From a virus, in IMG/VR virus record IMGVR_UViG_3300027805_000059, positions 1 to 29,855 of that record: a stretch of 29,855 nucleotides of DNA; one strand, given 5' to 3'. Below are positions 17,109 through 26,317 of the stretch, piece after piece; within the stretch, counting starts at the first letter, position 1, and each line of letters opens with the position of its first letter. The position numbers and the translations under genes were made by a program. The notes under the pieces are model-generated. The model ran no database searches and had not been told where the DNA came from. It worked only from the letters and a program-made list of their open reading frames with translations.

Positions 17109-18569
17109 TTATGCTGTAGCAGCAGTGAATAACACGAAGTTATTGGCTCCTTGAACAACTAAACATCTTTCTGATAAGAAGTGTACCTCCATTGCATCAA
17201 GATCAGAAGTGTAAGCACCACCAACAGATCCAGTGATCCAAGACTTCATTCTACGATCGTCAGCTTGTGAAGCTCTATAACGTACGTGTAAGAATGGACG
17301 TCTAATGTTACTACCTAAGATTTGATCATAAACAGTAGAAGTTCCAGCTGGCACTAAGATACCATCAATGCTTGATACTTCAACAGCTCCACGAGTTGAT
17401 GCGTCATTTAAGTATTTCCAATCTGTTTTATAGAAATCGTAAGAACCTCTACGGAATCCAGAGAAACCTAAGTTCAATGCCATTTCAGCAGAGTTTTCAA
17501 ATAAACCGTAAGCAACACCACCAGCGGCACCAGAAGATAAAGAAGCTAACATATCATCAAAATCTAAAGATGTTTGACGGTTTAAGAACAACATGTTTTC
17601 TTCGATAGCACCTTGAGTATCCAAGTTTTTAAGGATTTCATCAAAATCAACTAATCCAGAAGCAGCTGTAAACCCAGAAAGTACATTACCTCTTTCTTGA
17701 ACAGCAGCAAATAAACCTTGAGTTCCTTTGTAAGATACATCACCAGCGATATTTGCAACACCTGAACCAGCAGCGGCTAATTCACCCTCAACGATTGACA
17801 TTTCCAAATAATCTTCAAAACGTAAACGAGTTTCAGATTCTGCTTTCAAATACCATAAGAATCCACTAGCTCCGTCTTCTGTAGCAATTTCTACCCACCC
17901 GATTTGAGCAGTGTCAGATCCTGAAATACCATATTTTTCTTTAATGATAATTGGAGAGTTAGAATATTGAGTAAATGAAGGAGTAACTGATTTAATATCT
18001 TCGTCTCTTGTTCCTTTTTTGTATTCAGAACCATAAACAAAGATTTTTAAGTTAGTTGGTCCAACCATATCAACATCACCAGGAGAAGTCACATTCAAGT
18101 TAGCCTGAGTATAAGGAGCTACAGTAATCGTAGCTAATGTTCCAGCTAAATTGTTTGTGCTATCAAGTACTAATACTTTTAATTCAGTACCAGTTGTTGG
18201 ATTCATAATAACCAAAGTTTGGTTTTTAGAGATAACATTTTGAACGATAGGTCCTAATGAAGGATTATTATTCAATACAAATGTTAATGTAGTATTTGTT
18301 GCTCCTGTAACATCTGTATAAGCAATGTGTAATCTGTTTTGTTCAGACCATACTACTTGATCAGAAGTCATTGGCATCTCTGCTCCTACCATACGTAAGA
18401 ATCCAGATAAAGTTCTGTTCCCGTAACGCTCTACTTCAGCTTCGTAGATTTCTGGTAAATATTGCTGCGCGAAGTCATTGTCTCCGTTTGTAAAGTTTAA
18501 ATAGTTTGTCTCTAATGCTTGTTGCTTCTGAGAAGGTACTATTGACCCAAATTGTGGTGATAAAGCCAT
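17109..18569 (-). CDS. Major capsid protein
   Basis: A 486-residue protein lying directly after the scaffold-like gene and followed by a strong hairpin, which is the normal place and context for the major capsid protein. The N-terminal segment (PSQKQQALETNYLNFTNGDN, then QQYLPEIYEAEVERYG) and RTLSGFLRMVGAEMPMTSDQ resemble the N-arm region of crAss-like capsid proteins as I remember them. The length suits the HK97-fold capsids of that group. By eye its codon use is less extreme in A/T than its neighbours, consistent with high expression. The start is ATG 18569, preceded by an A/T-rich run with no Shine-Dalgarno sequence. No prohead protease gene is recognisable nearby, so any processing protease is unknown. 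Confidence 0.85.
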   Translation of the reverse strand: MALSPQFGSIVPSQKQQALETNYLNFTNGDNDFAQQYLPEIYEAEVERYGNRTLSGFLRMVGAEMPMTSDQVVWSEQNRLHIAYTDVTGATNTTLTFVLNNNPSLGPIVQNVISKNQTLVIMNPTTGTELKVLVLDSTNNLAGTLATITVAPYTQANLNVTSPGDVDMVGPTNLKIFVYGSEYKKGTRDEDIKSVTPSFTQYSNSPIIIKEKYGISGSDTAQIGWVEIATEDGASGFLWYLKAESETRLRFEDYLEMSIVEGELAAAGSGVANIAGDVSYKGTQGLFAAVQERGNVLSGFTAASGLVDFDEILKNLDTQGAIEENMLFLNRQTSLDFDDMLASLSSGAAGGVAYGLFENSAEMALNLGFSGFRRGSYDFYKTDWKYLNDASTRGAVEVSSIDGILVPAGTSTVYDQILGSNIRRPFLHVRYRASQADDRRMKSWITGSVGGAYTSDLDAMEVHFLSERCLVVQGANNFVLFTAATA

Positions 18570-18583
18570 AATTTTTTTAATTT

Positions 18584-19777
18584 TTAATTGTTAAATTTAT
18601 TTTTGATTTTTAATTTTGTAGAATCAACACCATTTATAGCTTTAACCTTAAAACCATTTACAAATATCTCTCCGCTTGCAGATTGCCTTGGAGTAGTCGA
18701 TATGTTATTTGATTTTGCGGTTATTTCCTTAATAGCGTCTGCTTTACCTTGCTCATAAAAATGGCTAGCTAAAACATCTACATTTTCCGCAGCATATATT
18801 GCTTTGTGATAACCTTTCAAATCTTTAACTTCCCCATTGTCGTCCAAGAACTTCTTAACTAAATTGGTAATATTTGATTGTTTATCTGCTACAACTTCTG
18901 GATTTTGAACACCGTATCTGAAATTTTTTTCCCCAACTTTGAAATCAAAACCTTTGAAATCCTGAGTAAAAAATTGTTTTGTATCGTTCTTAAATCTTGA
19001 ATGTTGAGTTTCAACAAATTCCTGCTCTTTTTGGTATCGATTGAAAAAGTCCAATGCCTTTTGTTGATCCTTATTTACGCTCGGTCGTAACTTTACTTCC
19101 TCGTAATATTTTGTTTTAAGATCTTCCAAAAAACCTTTTGCTTTTGCAACCTCTTCCTTAAACGCTAATTTCTTTTTACGGATTTCACGTTCATCGTCCT
19201 CGTCCTCGTCGTATGCAAATCGATCATCCATTAGAAAATCAATTTCATCTTCATTTAGATGAGGTCTAGTTTTTTTATAATATTCTTTTAATAATAATTC
19301 ATTATTAACATTAGAGTAATCAGCATTAAGTCGAACATAATCTTCTACTGTGCCACCTGTTTCTTCCATAAATGAAATCAACTTCTCAATGTTTTCTGGT
19401 AATTGCTTGCCGGTTGCCTCTGCTATATTGACGGCTTCTTGAGCTTCTTCAACTAATTCTTGCGCGCTCGCAGTAATTTCATCTTCTGAAACTTCCTGTA
19501 AAGCGTTTATTTGAATTACTTCTTCTTGCTGCGAGTCAATGTTTTGGGTAATGACTGTGGGTTCGGAGTTTCCTTCATCCACTTTCGGCAATTCCACTTT
19601 GGTGATTTCATTGCCCAACACGCTTTCATTTGTTGTTTGCTCTTGAATGGCATCTTCTTCTTTTTTAGGTGTTAAATCTACTTTCGTTACTACTCCTGGT
19701 TTATTCAACTTCTTAGGAGTGGTAGCTTTAGGTTTTTGCATTTTAAAACTACCTTCTTGTTTTACTTCTACTGACAT
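18584..19777 (-). CDS. Scaffold-like protein between portal and capsid genes
   Basis: A 397-residue, highly charged protein. Residues 1-110 are low-complexity and rich in Lys, Thr, Gln and Glu. A helical region follows with an acidic patch (FAYDEDEDDEREIRKKKLAF, about residues 188-207) and a Lys/Glu coiled-coil stretch to about residue 265. The C-terminal part is mixed. Composition, helicity and position between portal and major capsid protein are typical of capsid assembly scaffolds. I see no Ser/His/Asp protease signature. An N-terminal disordered arm plus a C-terminal capsid-binding domain would fit, but this is inference. Confidence 0.65.
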   Translation of the reverse strand: MSVEVKQEGSFKMQKPKATTPKKLNKPGVVTKVDLTPKKEEDAIQEQTTNESVLGNEITKVELPKVDEGNSEPTVITQNIDSQQEEVIQINALQEVSEDEITASAQELVEEAQEAVNIAEATGKQLPENIEKLISFMEETGGTVEDYVRLNADYSNVNNELLLKEYYKKTRPHLNEDEIDFLMDDRFAYDEDEDDEREIRKKKLAFKEEVAKAKGFLEDLKTKYYEEVKLRPSVNKDQQKALDFFNRYQKEQEFVETQHSRFKNDTKQFFTQDFKGFDFKVGEKNFRYGVQNPEVVADKQSNITNLVKKFLDDNGEVKDLKGYHKAIYAAENVDVLASHFYEQGKADAIKEITAKSNNISTTPRQSASGEIFVNGFKVKAINGVDSTKLKIKNKFNN

Positions 19778-19809
19778 AATATAATAATATAAAATTTGTT
19801 AATATTTTT

Positions 19810-22212
19810 TTACATAAGACCTAAGTCAAATTCATTCATACCGCTGTTTTCAAAATCCTTTGGCATAGTATTATTTTTTCTTTGCTCAATTAATTCTGAT
19901 TGTTGTGTAGCTTGTATTTTTGTTCTTTGATCTTTTCTATCTTCTGCTTGTTGTAATTTTTGATTAGCAATATCAACTTGTAGCTTTGCTAATTCAAAAT
20001 CATATTGGAATTGTTCCGCCATAAGTAGCTTCTTGATTTCCAATTCTTGCTGCATTCTTTGCATTTCAAATTGAGATTTTGACTGTAGCACCTGTATCTC
20101 TGTTTGCGCTATAGCTTCTCTTTTTTGAACCTCAGCCATTGCTGCAGCTTCTGATGCTTGCGCTTGAGATTCGCCTTGTGCCTTAATCATTGCTTGCTGA
20201 TTTGCTTGATCTCTTTCTTGCTTTTTCTTCTTTTTAAATTTTAAAGCTTGATTAGCTAAATCTATATTCGTTATTCTGTTTAAATCAATAACGTCTTCAA
20301 GATCTATATTTCCAGCTTGTAAGGCTATTTGTATATTTCTTTGGAATGCTGCTTTTTCTTCTTCCTCTGGCTCCAATTCAAGGAATATACCAAAGTCATG
20401 CAAATTAAGATTTTCAATTTCTCTTAACGTTTCTACATTAAATAAAGAAATACTTTCTATTAATGATTGTTTAGTTAATGGAAAATTAAGCGAATCCCCA
20501 ATTCGTAAAGAAACATTTTCGCACACTCTTAATGTTAAATACAAACTAGCATCTTTAATATGCCTAGTTGCTGTGTTTGAATTTGCAGCTGCCATTTTTT
20601 GTAATCCTACTAACGCGTCTGGATCTGGCGTACTTCCATCTCTTGCTTCATTTAATCCGGTGACATCTCGTATCATTTGTAAATAATACTGATAGGTGCC
20701 TATCAACGCTTGTATTTTAGCGTTGCCGTTAGATGTTTGTAATTCCTGGATTGGCACTTTGCCTTGGTTAAATCCACCGTCTTGTGACATAGATCTACCT
20801 ACAATACTACCTGTTTGGAAGTACATATTAAGAGCTTCCGCTGGATTGTAATTTGTACCATTACCTAAATCAACTTCAGCTAATCCATCTACGTCTACAA
20901 ATACACCGTCAGGAACCATTCTAGATAATACCTGTTGCAATTTAAGGTGCGTTAATTGAATCATATCAGCAAAAGTAGTAGTTCTACTTACCAATGACTC
21001 AATTCGTCCTTTATATATTCTTGGCGCACAAATGGTATAATTCATCTGTACTTTTGTGGTATCAGCAAATGGACGCGTCATATTTTCAGCCAATTTCCAT
21101 TCTAGCATTTTTTCATATCCAAGAATTTTTGCTCCTGTATATAATACTTCAATACTCCTAGACACCCTTTTGAAATTATCGTTTTCAGGTGGGTCAAAAC
21201 TATCGTCTTTTTCAATAGCTTTTTCCATACCTTGTTCGGTTTGCTTTATTTTAAATACTTGATTTGAATAAGTCTTGTATTCAAAATATAATACTTGAAC
21301 AGTTGTATTGTCATTACTTTGTCCAGGATAATTACGAATATAATTCATATCTCCCGGATATTTTTCAATCTCTTTTAATTCATCATCTGATAAATAAGGA
21401 AATTGTTTTTTTAATTCTTCTAAGCTTATGGCTTTTACTTCTCCAACATAGTATACATCTTCAAAGTTAGGGTCCTCAGTATAAGAATATACTAAATTTG
21501 CGGGATCTACATAATCAATAACTATACCATTAGCGGGATTCCACGATGTTTTGGCACACGCAATCCCAATAACCGCTAAATCATAATTAAGTCTTTTAGC
21601 AATATAATCATATTTATTAGTTGCTAAAACCTGGTTTATAACTTCTTCCTCAGCAATTTCAATTGATGGCTTGTAATCAAGCTGCAATCTCATTTCTAAT
21701 TCTTCTGTTGATTCAGGTAATTCGTCGGGGTTTGTAGTATTATATAAATTTACGCCAAGCTTACTATTTATTTGGTCAAGCAACTCGCGTGCCATCATAT
21801 CTCTAATAATACCAGCCGCATAATCTGTTTTTGCTTTTGTTGAAGCGGGATCTTGAGCATAAGCTTTTATGCTATAGCTCTTATTAGATATACCATTAAC
21901 AACAATGTCAACAAACTTTGGCAAGATAGGAATTGGTTTCCAATCTAAGTTTAAATAAGATAAATCACCGTTAATAGCTAACTCATCTTTGTATTTTTGT
22001 ATTGGTTGTTCACCTCTTGCGTAAAGTCTTAATCTGTGAAAGTTTTGCCAGTTTGATCCAAATCTATCATTACCTGCTCCACCAACACGATCTCCTCTAA
22101 ACCATTCGTTCTCGATAGCCCTACCTACAAGCGCTCCATATTCTAATGTCTGCTTTACGTAATCAGGTACTACCTGACTTGGGAAAGAACTATTACTGTT
22201 AGTATAAACCAT
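19810..22212 (-). CDS. Portal protein
   Basis: An 800-residue protein immediately after TerL (3-base gap), at the portal position. The size matches the large portals of crAss-like podoviruses. The N-terminal ~640 residues form a mixed alpha/beta body. It includes LPKFVDIVVNGISNKSY, the kind of clip/stem lead-in seen in portals. It also includes IRDVTGLNEARDGSTPDPDAL and QKMAAANSNTATRHI, which resemble the crown/wing transition of portal families in Bacteroidota phages. Residues about 658-780 form a long Gln/Glu/Lys/Ala coiled coil after a poly-Lys patch (KFKKKKKQER). This extended C-terminal barrel or tail would point into the capsid. It makes the ring that carries DNA and docks the terminase and the tail. 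Confidence 0.85.
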   Translation of the reverse strand: MVYTNSNSSFPSQVVPDYVKQTLEYGALVGRAIENEWFRGDRVGGAGNDRFGSNWQNFHRLRLYARGEQPIQKYKDELAINGDLSYLNLDWKPIPILPKFVDIVVNGISNKSYSIKAYAQDPASTKAKTDYAAGIIRDMMARELLDQINSKLGVNLYNTTNPDELPESTEELEMRLQLDYKPSIEIAEEEVINQVLATNKYDYIAKRLNYDLAVIGIACAKTSWNPANGIVIDYVDPANLVYSYTEDPNFEDVYYVGEVKAISLEELKKQFPYLSDDELKEIEKYPGDMNYIRNYPGQSNDNTTVQVLYFEYKTYSNQVFKIKQTEQGMEKAIEKDDSFDPPENDNFKRVSRSIEVLYTGAKILGYEKMLEWKLAENMTRPFADTTKVQMNYTICAPRIYKGRIESLVSRTTTFADMIQLTHLKLQQVLSRMVPDGVFVDVDGLAEVDLGNGTNYNPAEALNMYFQTGSIVGRSMSQDGGFNQGKVPIQELQTSNGNAKIQALIGTYQYYLQMIRDVTGLNEARDGSTPDPDALVGLQKMAAANSNTATRHIKDASLYLTLRVCENVSLRIGDSLNFPLTKQSLIESISLFNVETLREIENLNLHDFGIFLELEPEEEEKAAFQRNIQIALQAGNIDLEDVIDLNRITNIDLANQALKFKKKKKQERDQANQQAMIKAQGESQAQASEAAAMAEVQKREAIAQTEIQVLQSKSQFEMQRMQQELEIKKLLMAEQFQYDFELAKLQVDIANQKLQQAEDRKDQRTKIQATQQSELIEQRKNNTMPKDFENSGMNEFDLGLM

Positions 22213-22215
22213 TTA

Positions 22216-24435
22216 TTATATTATTTTTGAAGTATTGCCGTTGTTGTCATATTTTTTAAATTGTAAAGGTACACTTCTTTTCGCTGTTTCATAAACAGGC
22301 GAATATTTGTGTCTATTACATGCCATTATAGCTAGTCCTGAACTAATAGAAGCATCATGCTTCGTTCTGTCATTAATATTAAACCTAGCCCAGTCATTTA
22401 GTGTTCTTTGAAAATACATATCTCCATAGCCATCACCTTGTATTCCAACGTGATCTTCTATATATGTTTCAATAGCCGCCGCGTGAGCTTGTATAATGTC
22501 TTGCCCTGAGTTTGGTATGCCTCCAATTTCTTTTTCCGTTGGAGATAACTTATTCCAAGTCTTATCGGGTCTATTCATAGAAAAACCTCTGTATCCTCTG
22601 CGTTTAAAATAATATAGTAGTCTAGCTTTATTATTCTCTGCCAATATAGGCATACCGTAAAATACACAGGCCATTAAAACCTCTTCAAAAAATATCTCAG
22701 CTGTTTGTGGTCTAGCTATATATTCTAAGAAAAAATGGTTTATTGGAATGCTTTCCATTGAAAATTTTGTTAAACCGTGCAAAGCCCCATTGGACCCTCT
22801 AGTGTCAACAGTTCCCGATATATCGTAACTATCGCAACCAAAAGCTCCACAGTGCTCATTGCCAGGAAATTTAACCCCATCTTTTATTATTACGCGGTTT
22901 TGTAAGTATTTATCGGGAACCCAGCTAATTAAAAATCTACCATCTGGGTTTGGATAAAATATAACTTTTGAATCTTGTATGCCGTTTTCCCATTGAAAAC
23001 TACCTCTTGTTAATACGCTCGAGTTTCTAAGGTCATCGTTATAATCAATTTGTTCGTATATTTTAGTTAGGTTAAACAAAGATTGCTTTGCTTCATCTCT
23101 AAAAGCGTGTTGTTCTGTTCTTGGAAATTGACGGTAATATTCGTTTAGCGCGTCGGAATCTCCTTTTAAGCCTTCAACTTCATTTTGCCAGTGTTCAATT
23201 ACTCCTGTTTCAATCCAATTGCCATCAACGCCTTTTACCGGTTTTTGCGGAGTATCGAAGACAGGTAGGCCATAAGTATCAATGAATCCCTCGTACGACC
23301 ATTCCATAGGTATGAACAAACTATATAATCCTGAAGAAGTCTGTCCATTGCGGTTTCTTTTTGTAACATCCGAGTTGTAATAAAGTTTCTTAAAATTCTC
23401 TCCCCCTTTATCTAATGCATTTGAGGTTGACCCCATCATACACTTACCAATAACTCTGGATCCTAATCGTAAACAAGTTTTTGTAACCCGCCAGTTATTT
23501 AATATATTATCTGGGCGTTCCCATTTACCACTTTCATCATGTACTAATAACTTTAACTTTTCACCATCATAAGAGTTATCTCCTGTATTTTTCCAGTCAA
23601 TAGTTGTGTCTAATCCATCAAGCTCTTCAAGCTTTTCATTAGTGTCTAATTTTTTACGCGTAAGTTTTGAAGCGGGTATTCTATATGCTAATTCCGTTTT
23701 TGGTCTATCCATACCGTCTTGGATAGGTTTGAAAAAGAATGGGTAATTTATAGATATTGGTACTACTTTGTCTGTGAACATCTTTTTAGCATCTGCTCCT
23801 GACTTAGAAAGTATACCGTATCTGGAATCACTCGATATAGTTGCTTGATTAACTAATTCTGCAGAAGACATAAATGAAAAACCGGAACGTCTATTTTTTA
23901 AATAGGACATACCGTAACATCTACTATCTGCTTTACAAGCTTCCCAGAATATAAAAAACAATCTATTAGATTCTCTAAAATCTGGAGCACCAATATCTAT
24001 CTTACTCCATTGTAAGTACATATAGTGTGTACCTGTTATATAGGTAGGTTTCCCATTATTGTAAAATGAAAAACCTTCTTCTCTGCGTTTAAATTCTTGA
24101 TCAATGTAATCATACCAGCGTTCCTTAAAGGCATCTGGGTATTTATTCCAATCAAAAACATTTTTTATTTTTGATAATTCTTTTGGAATTTCTAATTGTT
24201 CCCAATATTGATCTTCCTGTTTGCTTGATCTTTTATGCACTCCTTCTATTAAAGGTAGTGCTATTCTAAGATTTTGTATTTCGTATATTTCGCCAATTTT
24301 ACCGGTCTTGCTTATAACAACAACGTCATGCTCTCTATCATAACCGTATTCCCATTTGTTGTGTCTATTTTTTTGTTTTATTATATTTGGCTTAATATAA
24401 TCGATAAGCTCTTTATATAAAGTTTGTTCGTACAT
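22216..24435 (-). CDS. terL: Terminase large subunit
   Basis: A 739-residue protein with an N-terminal ATPase and a C-terminal RNase H-like nuclease. A deviant Walker A-like loop is at residues 179-188 (LKNRRSGFSF). Walker B is at 296-301 (LLVHDE, Asp300/Glu301). A coupling motif (MMGSTS) lies at 333-338. The nuclease has candidate metal ligands Asp535 (FGCDSYD), Glu600 (ILAEN) and Asp694 (KHDASISSGLA). It packages DNA at the portal and cuts genome concatemers. The start ATG overlaps the stop of the upstream small gene (TAATG), indicating translational coupling, and the portal gene follows 3 bases later. The missing classic GxxxxGKS loop is known in several Bacteroidota phage terminases. Confidence 0.93.
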   Translation of the reverse strand: MYEQTLYKELIDYIKPNIIKQKNRHNKWEYGYDREHDVVVISKTGKIGEIYEIQNLRIALPLIEGVHKRSSKQEDQYWEQLEIPKELSKIKNVFDWNKYPDAFKERWYDYIDQEFKRREEGFSFYNNGKPTYITGTHYMYLQWSKIDIGAPDFRESNRLFFIFWEACKADSRCYGMSYLKNRRSGFSFMSSAELVNQATISSDSRYGILSKSGADAKKMFTDKVVPISINYPFFFKPIQDGMDRPKTELAYRIPASKLTRKKLDTNEKLEELDGLDTTIDWKNTGDNSYDGEKLKLLVHDESGKWERPDNILNNWRVTKTCLRLGSRVIGKCMMGSTSNALDKGGENFKKLYYNSDVTKRNRNGQTSSGLYSLFIPMEWSYEGFIDTYGLPVFDTPQKPVKGVDGNWIETGVIEHWQNEVEGLKGDSDALNEYYRQFPRTEQHAFRDEAKQSLFNLTKIYEQIDYNDDLRNSSVLTRGSFQWENGIQDSKVIFYPNPDGRFLISWVPDKYLQNRVIIKDGVKFPGNEHCGAFGCDSYDISGTVDTRGSNGALHGLTKFSMESIPINHFFLEYIARPQTAEIFFEEVLMACVFYGMPILAENNKARLLYYFKRRGYRGFSMNRPDKTWNKLSPTEKEIGGIPNSGQDIIQAHAAAIETYIEDHVGIQGDGYGDMYFQRTLNDWARFNINDRTKHDASISSGLAIMACNRHKYSPVYETAKRSVPLQFKKYDNNGNTSKII

Positions 24436-24707
24436 TACTTAGACCTCCCTTCTGCAAAACCTTTAAAAACTTTTGTTTCAGTTGTTTTTTCAGCGTCTTC
24501 TAGCATTTTTTCTTCTTCTTGTATTCTATTCAATATTTCAAGAGCATCAAAAATTGCTAATTTTTTAGTCGCTGCTGCGTTTTTTAATCTATCCGCAGAT
24601 ATATCGTCACCGCTATCTACAATTTTTTCTTCAGCAACTTTTATTAATTCCTCAACTGCTTTCTGCCCAGCTCGGATTATATTCAGCTTCGTCTCCTTTA
24701 TGTTCAT
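24435..24707 (-). CDS. Candidate terminase small subunit
   Basis: A 90-residue, almost entirely helical protein directly upstream of TerL, sharing a TAATG stop/start junction with it. The sequence (AVEELIKVAEEKIVDSG, then ISADRLKNAAATKKLAIFDALEILNRIQEEE) gives two or three amphipathic helices and an acidic C-terminal tail. Position and size fit a small terminase, but no helix-turn-helix is obvious. The first ATG (24707) lies 56 bases inside the end of the upstream GroES-like gene. This is a long overlap, so the true start may be further downstream at a non-ATG codon. A DNA-recognition function is inferred from context only. Confidence 0.5.
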   Translation of the reverse strand: MNIKETKLNIIRAGQKAVEELIKVAEEKIVDSGDDISADRLKNAAATKKLAIFDALEILNRIQEEEKMLEDAEKTTETKVFKGFAEGRSK

Positions 24708-25257
24708 ATTTAATTACAATATCATTAGATTTCATACAATATAATCTCTGATTGTCCACTATGAATTCAAATTCACCGTAAGGCTTGTATCCAACTAGGT
24801 CACCAGGATTGATTCCGAGCTCTTTTAAGGAGTCGTTTCCATATTTTAATACTCCAATACGTTTTCGCTCTTTATCAAGCTTAAATTGGTTAGTATTTTT
24901 TATTGGTTTAATAAAGCAACGGTCATTATAAGAATGCCATTCACCATCTTTATTATACAAATAAATTTGATCGGGAGCGCAAAAATATAGATCTTCTTTG
25001 AAATAAGATCTACTATTTTTTTGTTTGCCTCTAATGTCGTAAAAGCGTCTAAATACATTGTGATGTATTACAATAATATCGCCCGGCTTTATAGCTGTTT
25101 CAAAAGCTAACGGCACAGAAACCACTTCTGCTAATTTATTAACAGATTTAAAGCTTTCTATTTTGGTATTTATTATTAACGGTTTTCCGTTTACATCAAC
25201 AGTATTATTATATCTAGAGCCTACAGGTTTAACTATAAAATCAAATACAGCTGTCAT
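24652..25257 (-). CDS. Tandem GroES-like (co-chaperonin fold) protein
   Basis: A 201-residue protein that reads as two GroES-like domains. Domain 1 covers residues ~5-118: a first strand FDFIVKP, a flexible loop with GKPLIINT, AEVVSVP, then IKPGDIIVIHHNVFR, an insertion at ~72-92, and closing strands to RCFIKPI. Domain 2 covers ~112-186: CFIKPI, IGVLKYG, LGINPGDLVGYKPYG, FIVDNQRLYCMKSNDIVIKYE. Both follow the GroES order 'first strand - EVVAVG - VKxGDxVxF - I(D)...YxxxxxxDIL'. The strand FIKPI may serve both domains. Domain 2 has a very short mobile-loop region. It lies in the same operon as GroEL/GroES and overlaps the candidate small terminase. A co-chaperonin or capsid-folding role, as for T4 gp31, is plausible, and a purely structural use of the fold is possible. 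Confidence 0.65.
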   Translation of the reverse strand: MTAVFDFIVKPVGSRYNNTVDVNGKPLIINTKIESFKSVNKLAEVVSVPLAFETAIKPGDIIVIHHNVFRRFYDIRGKQKNSRSYFKEDLYFCAPDQIYLYNKDGEWHSYNDRCFIKPIKNTNQFKLDKERKRIGVLKYGNDSLKELGINPGDLVGYKPYGEFEFIVDNQRLYCMKSNDIVIKYEHKGDEAEYNPSWAESS

Positions 25258-25264
25258 ATTAATA

Positions 25265-25492
25265 TTAATATTCTAAATCGTATTCAACAGAAATTGCCAT
25301 ATTGGAATTAAATTTTTTCCAAGGCATTATCTCGTCTCCTTTACCTATGTATATATTATAAGAACTGTCCATAAAATCAAACAGTATGCAAGATATGCGA
25401 TGACCGCCATACACTTCCTGACCAACAGAATAGTGCATTGCGTCATCCTTATAATTTACGCCTATACTTATTTTTCTAATAACAGAATCCAT
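25265..25492 (-). CDS. Small protein of unknown function, 75 aa
   Basis: A 75-residue, probably beta-rich protein with no signal peptide, membrane segment or catalytic motif (IRKISIGVNYKDDAMHYSVG, then YNIYIGKGDEIMPWKKF). It starts 3 bases after the preceding 83-residue gene and ends 7 bases before the GroES-like gene, so it is tightly operonic. The open frame, compact spacing and ordered-looking composition support a real gene. I do not recognise a function. Confidence 0.6.
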   Translation of the reverse strand: MDSVIRKISIGVNYKDDAMHYSVGQEVYGGHRISCILFDFMDSSYNIYIGKGDEIMPWKKFNSNMAISVEYDLEY

Positions 25493-25495
25493 AAG

Positions 25496-25747
25496 TTAAG
25501 CTTTTACTACCTCTTGATCAATTTCTGTATATGATCCGTCTGATAAGTCAATATTAATTGCTCCGTATTGCTTTTCTAATTCAAGTTTAAATTCTTCGGA
25601 TTTTTTATTAACCTCTGCTACTTGATGTAATAAAGCATGTTTTTGTGTTTCTAGTGTCCCAATATTATATAATAATCCACCTAATTCTTTTTGGTGTTTT
25701 GTTATAATTTCTAACTCCTCTTTTGTAATTTGTTTTACTACTTCCAT
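25496..25747 (-). CDS. Small coiled-coil protein, 83 aa
   Basis: An 83-residue protein with one long coiled-coil helix over about residues 8-60 (TKEELEIITKHQKELGGLL, LETQKHALLHQVAEVNKKS). A short segment (YGAINIDLSDGSYTEID) follows. Small proteins of this helix-plus-GxIDL type recur among the small genes upstream of terminases in environmental tailed phages, but I know of no assigned role. It is the first gene after a 62-base A/T-rich gap (25748-25809), so a promoter could lie there, though I cannot identify one with confidence. Confidence 0.6.
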   Translation of the reverse strand: MEVVKQITKEELEIITKHQKELGGLLYNIGTLETQKHALLHQVAEVNKKSEEFKLELEKQYGAINIDLSDGSYTEIDQEVVKA

Positions 25748-25809
25748 GTGATTAAATTTAATTGTTAATTGTTGTTATAATAATGTTAAAAATATTTTAA
25801 TTTAGTTTT

Positions 25810-26076
25810 TTATCTATATAATATTATGCTAGAAACAGGTATATTAACAGCGCTTGTAACGCTAGTTACCATTATAGGCAAAAATGAGCCTTGATTTAAT
25901 CCAGAAAAAGTAGTGTCAGCGCTATTGCCTGCTAATCGAACAGTAATAGAAGCGGGGTCTCCACTGGTTGTAAAAGCACCAATAAAAACTGCCGATGGCT
26001 GTGACACTTCTTCAGGAAATGCACTTAATGTTTTTGATGTTACCGCAAAGTCTGGCTGATTTCCAAATTGTCCCAT
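25810..26076 (-). CDS. Probable small virion protein, 88 aa
   Basis: An 88-residue beta-rich protein starting MGQFGNQPDF, rich in Ser/Thr/Val and ending in SVNIPVSSIILYR-like strands. This 'GNQPDF' start followed by a compact beta domain with GSFLPIMV is one I associate with small virion-associated proteins in aquatic phages, possibly head decoration or tail accessory. It starts 2 bases after the 78-residue gene's stop and lacks any enzymatic motif. The structural role is inferred from composition and a remembered motif only. Confidence 0.5.
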   Translation of the reverse strand: MGQFGNQPDFAVTSKTLSAFPEEVSQPSAVFIGAFTTSGDPASITVRLAGNSADTTFSGLNQGSFLPIMVTSVTSAVNIPVSSIILYR

Positions 26077-26078
26077 AA

Positions 26079-26315
26079 TTATTTTTTAAATATTTTGTTA
26101 TATAAGCTTTGTTTTTTCATAGGTACTTCTAAAACAATATTACCAGGAAAAGTATAATCTTTCCCTGGTTTCATTAGTTTTTTATTACCTAAATTGTCAA
26201 TACCTAAAACATCAAACTCAACATTCTTCATTGTTATGTTACCGCTAGGTATTACATTATATGGTTTGTTTTTGTCTTTGCTATTTTTTTTATAGCCTGT
26301 TTTAGATATATTCAT
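26079..26315 (-). CDS. Small basic protein of unknown function, 78 aa
   Basis: A 78-residue protein, strongly basic at both ends (KTGYKKNSKDKNKP and QSLYNKIFKK), with a short beta core (NVIPSGNITMKNVEFDVLGI, then PGNIVLEVP). There is no signal peptide or membrane segment. It is packed between the 88- and 180-residue genes with 2-base gaps. Function is not recognised. The position among small virion-type genes suggests a structural or DNA-associated role. Confidence 0.5.
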   Translation of the reverse strand: MNISKTGYKKNSKDKNKPYNVIPSGNITMKNVEFDVLGIDNLGNKKLMKPGKDYTFPGNIVLEVPMKKQSLYNKIFKK

Positions 26316-26317
26316 AA

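Noticed and set aside
18240-18300. Shared FVLN(N/E)NPS peptide in the capsid and 476-residue tail proteins
   Set aside because: The match is under 10 residues in otherwise unrelated regions and is most likely chance.
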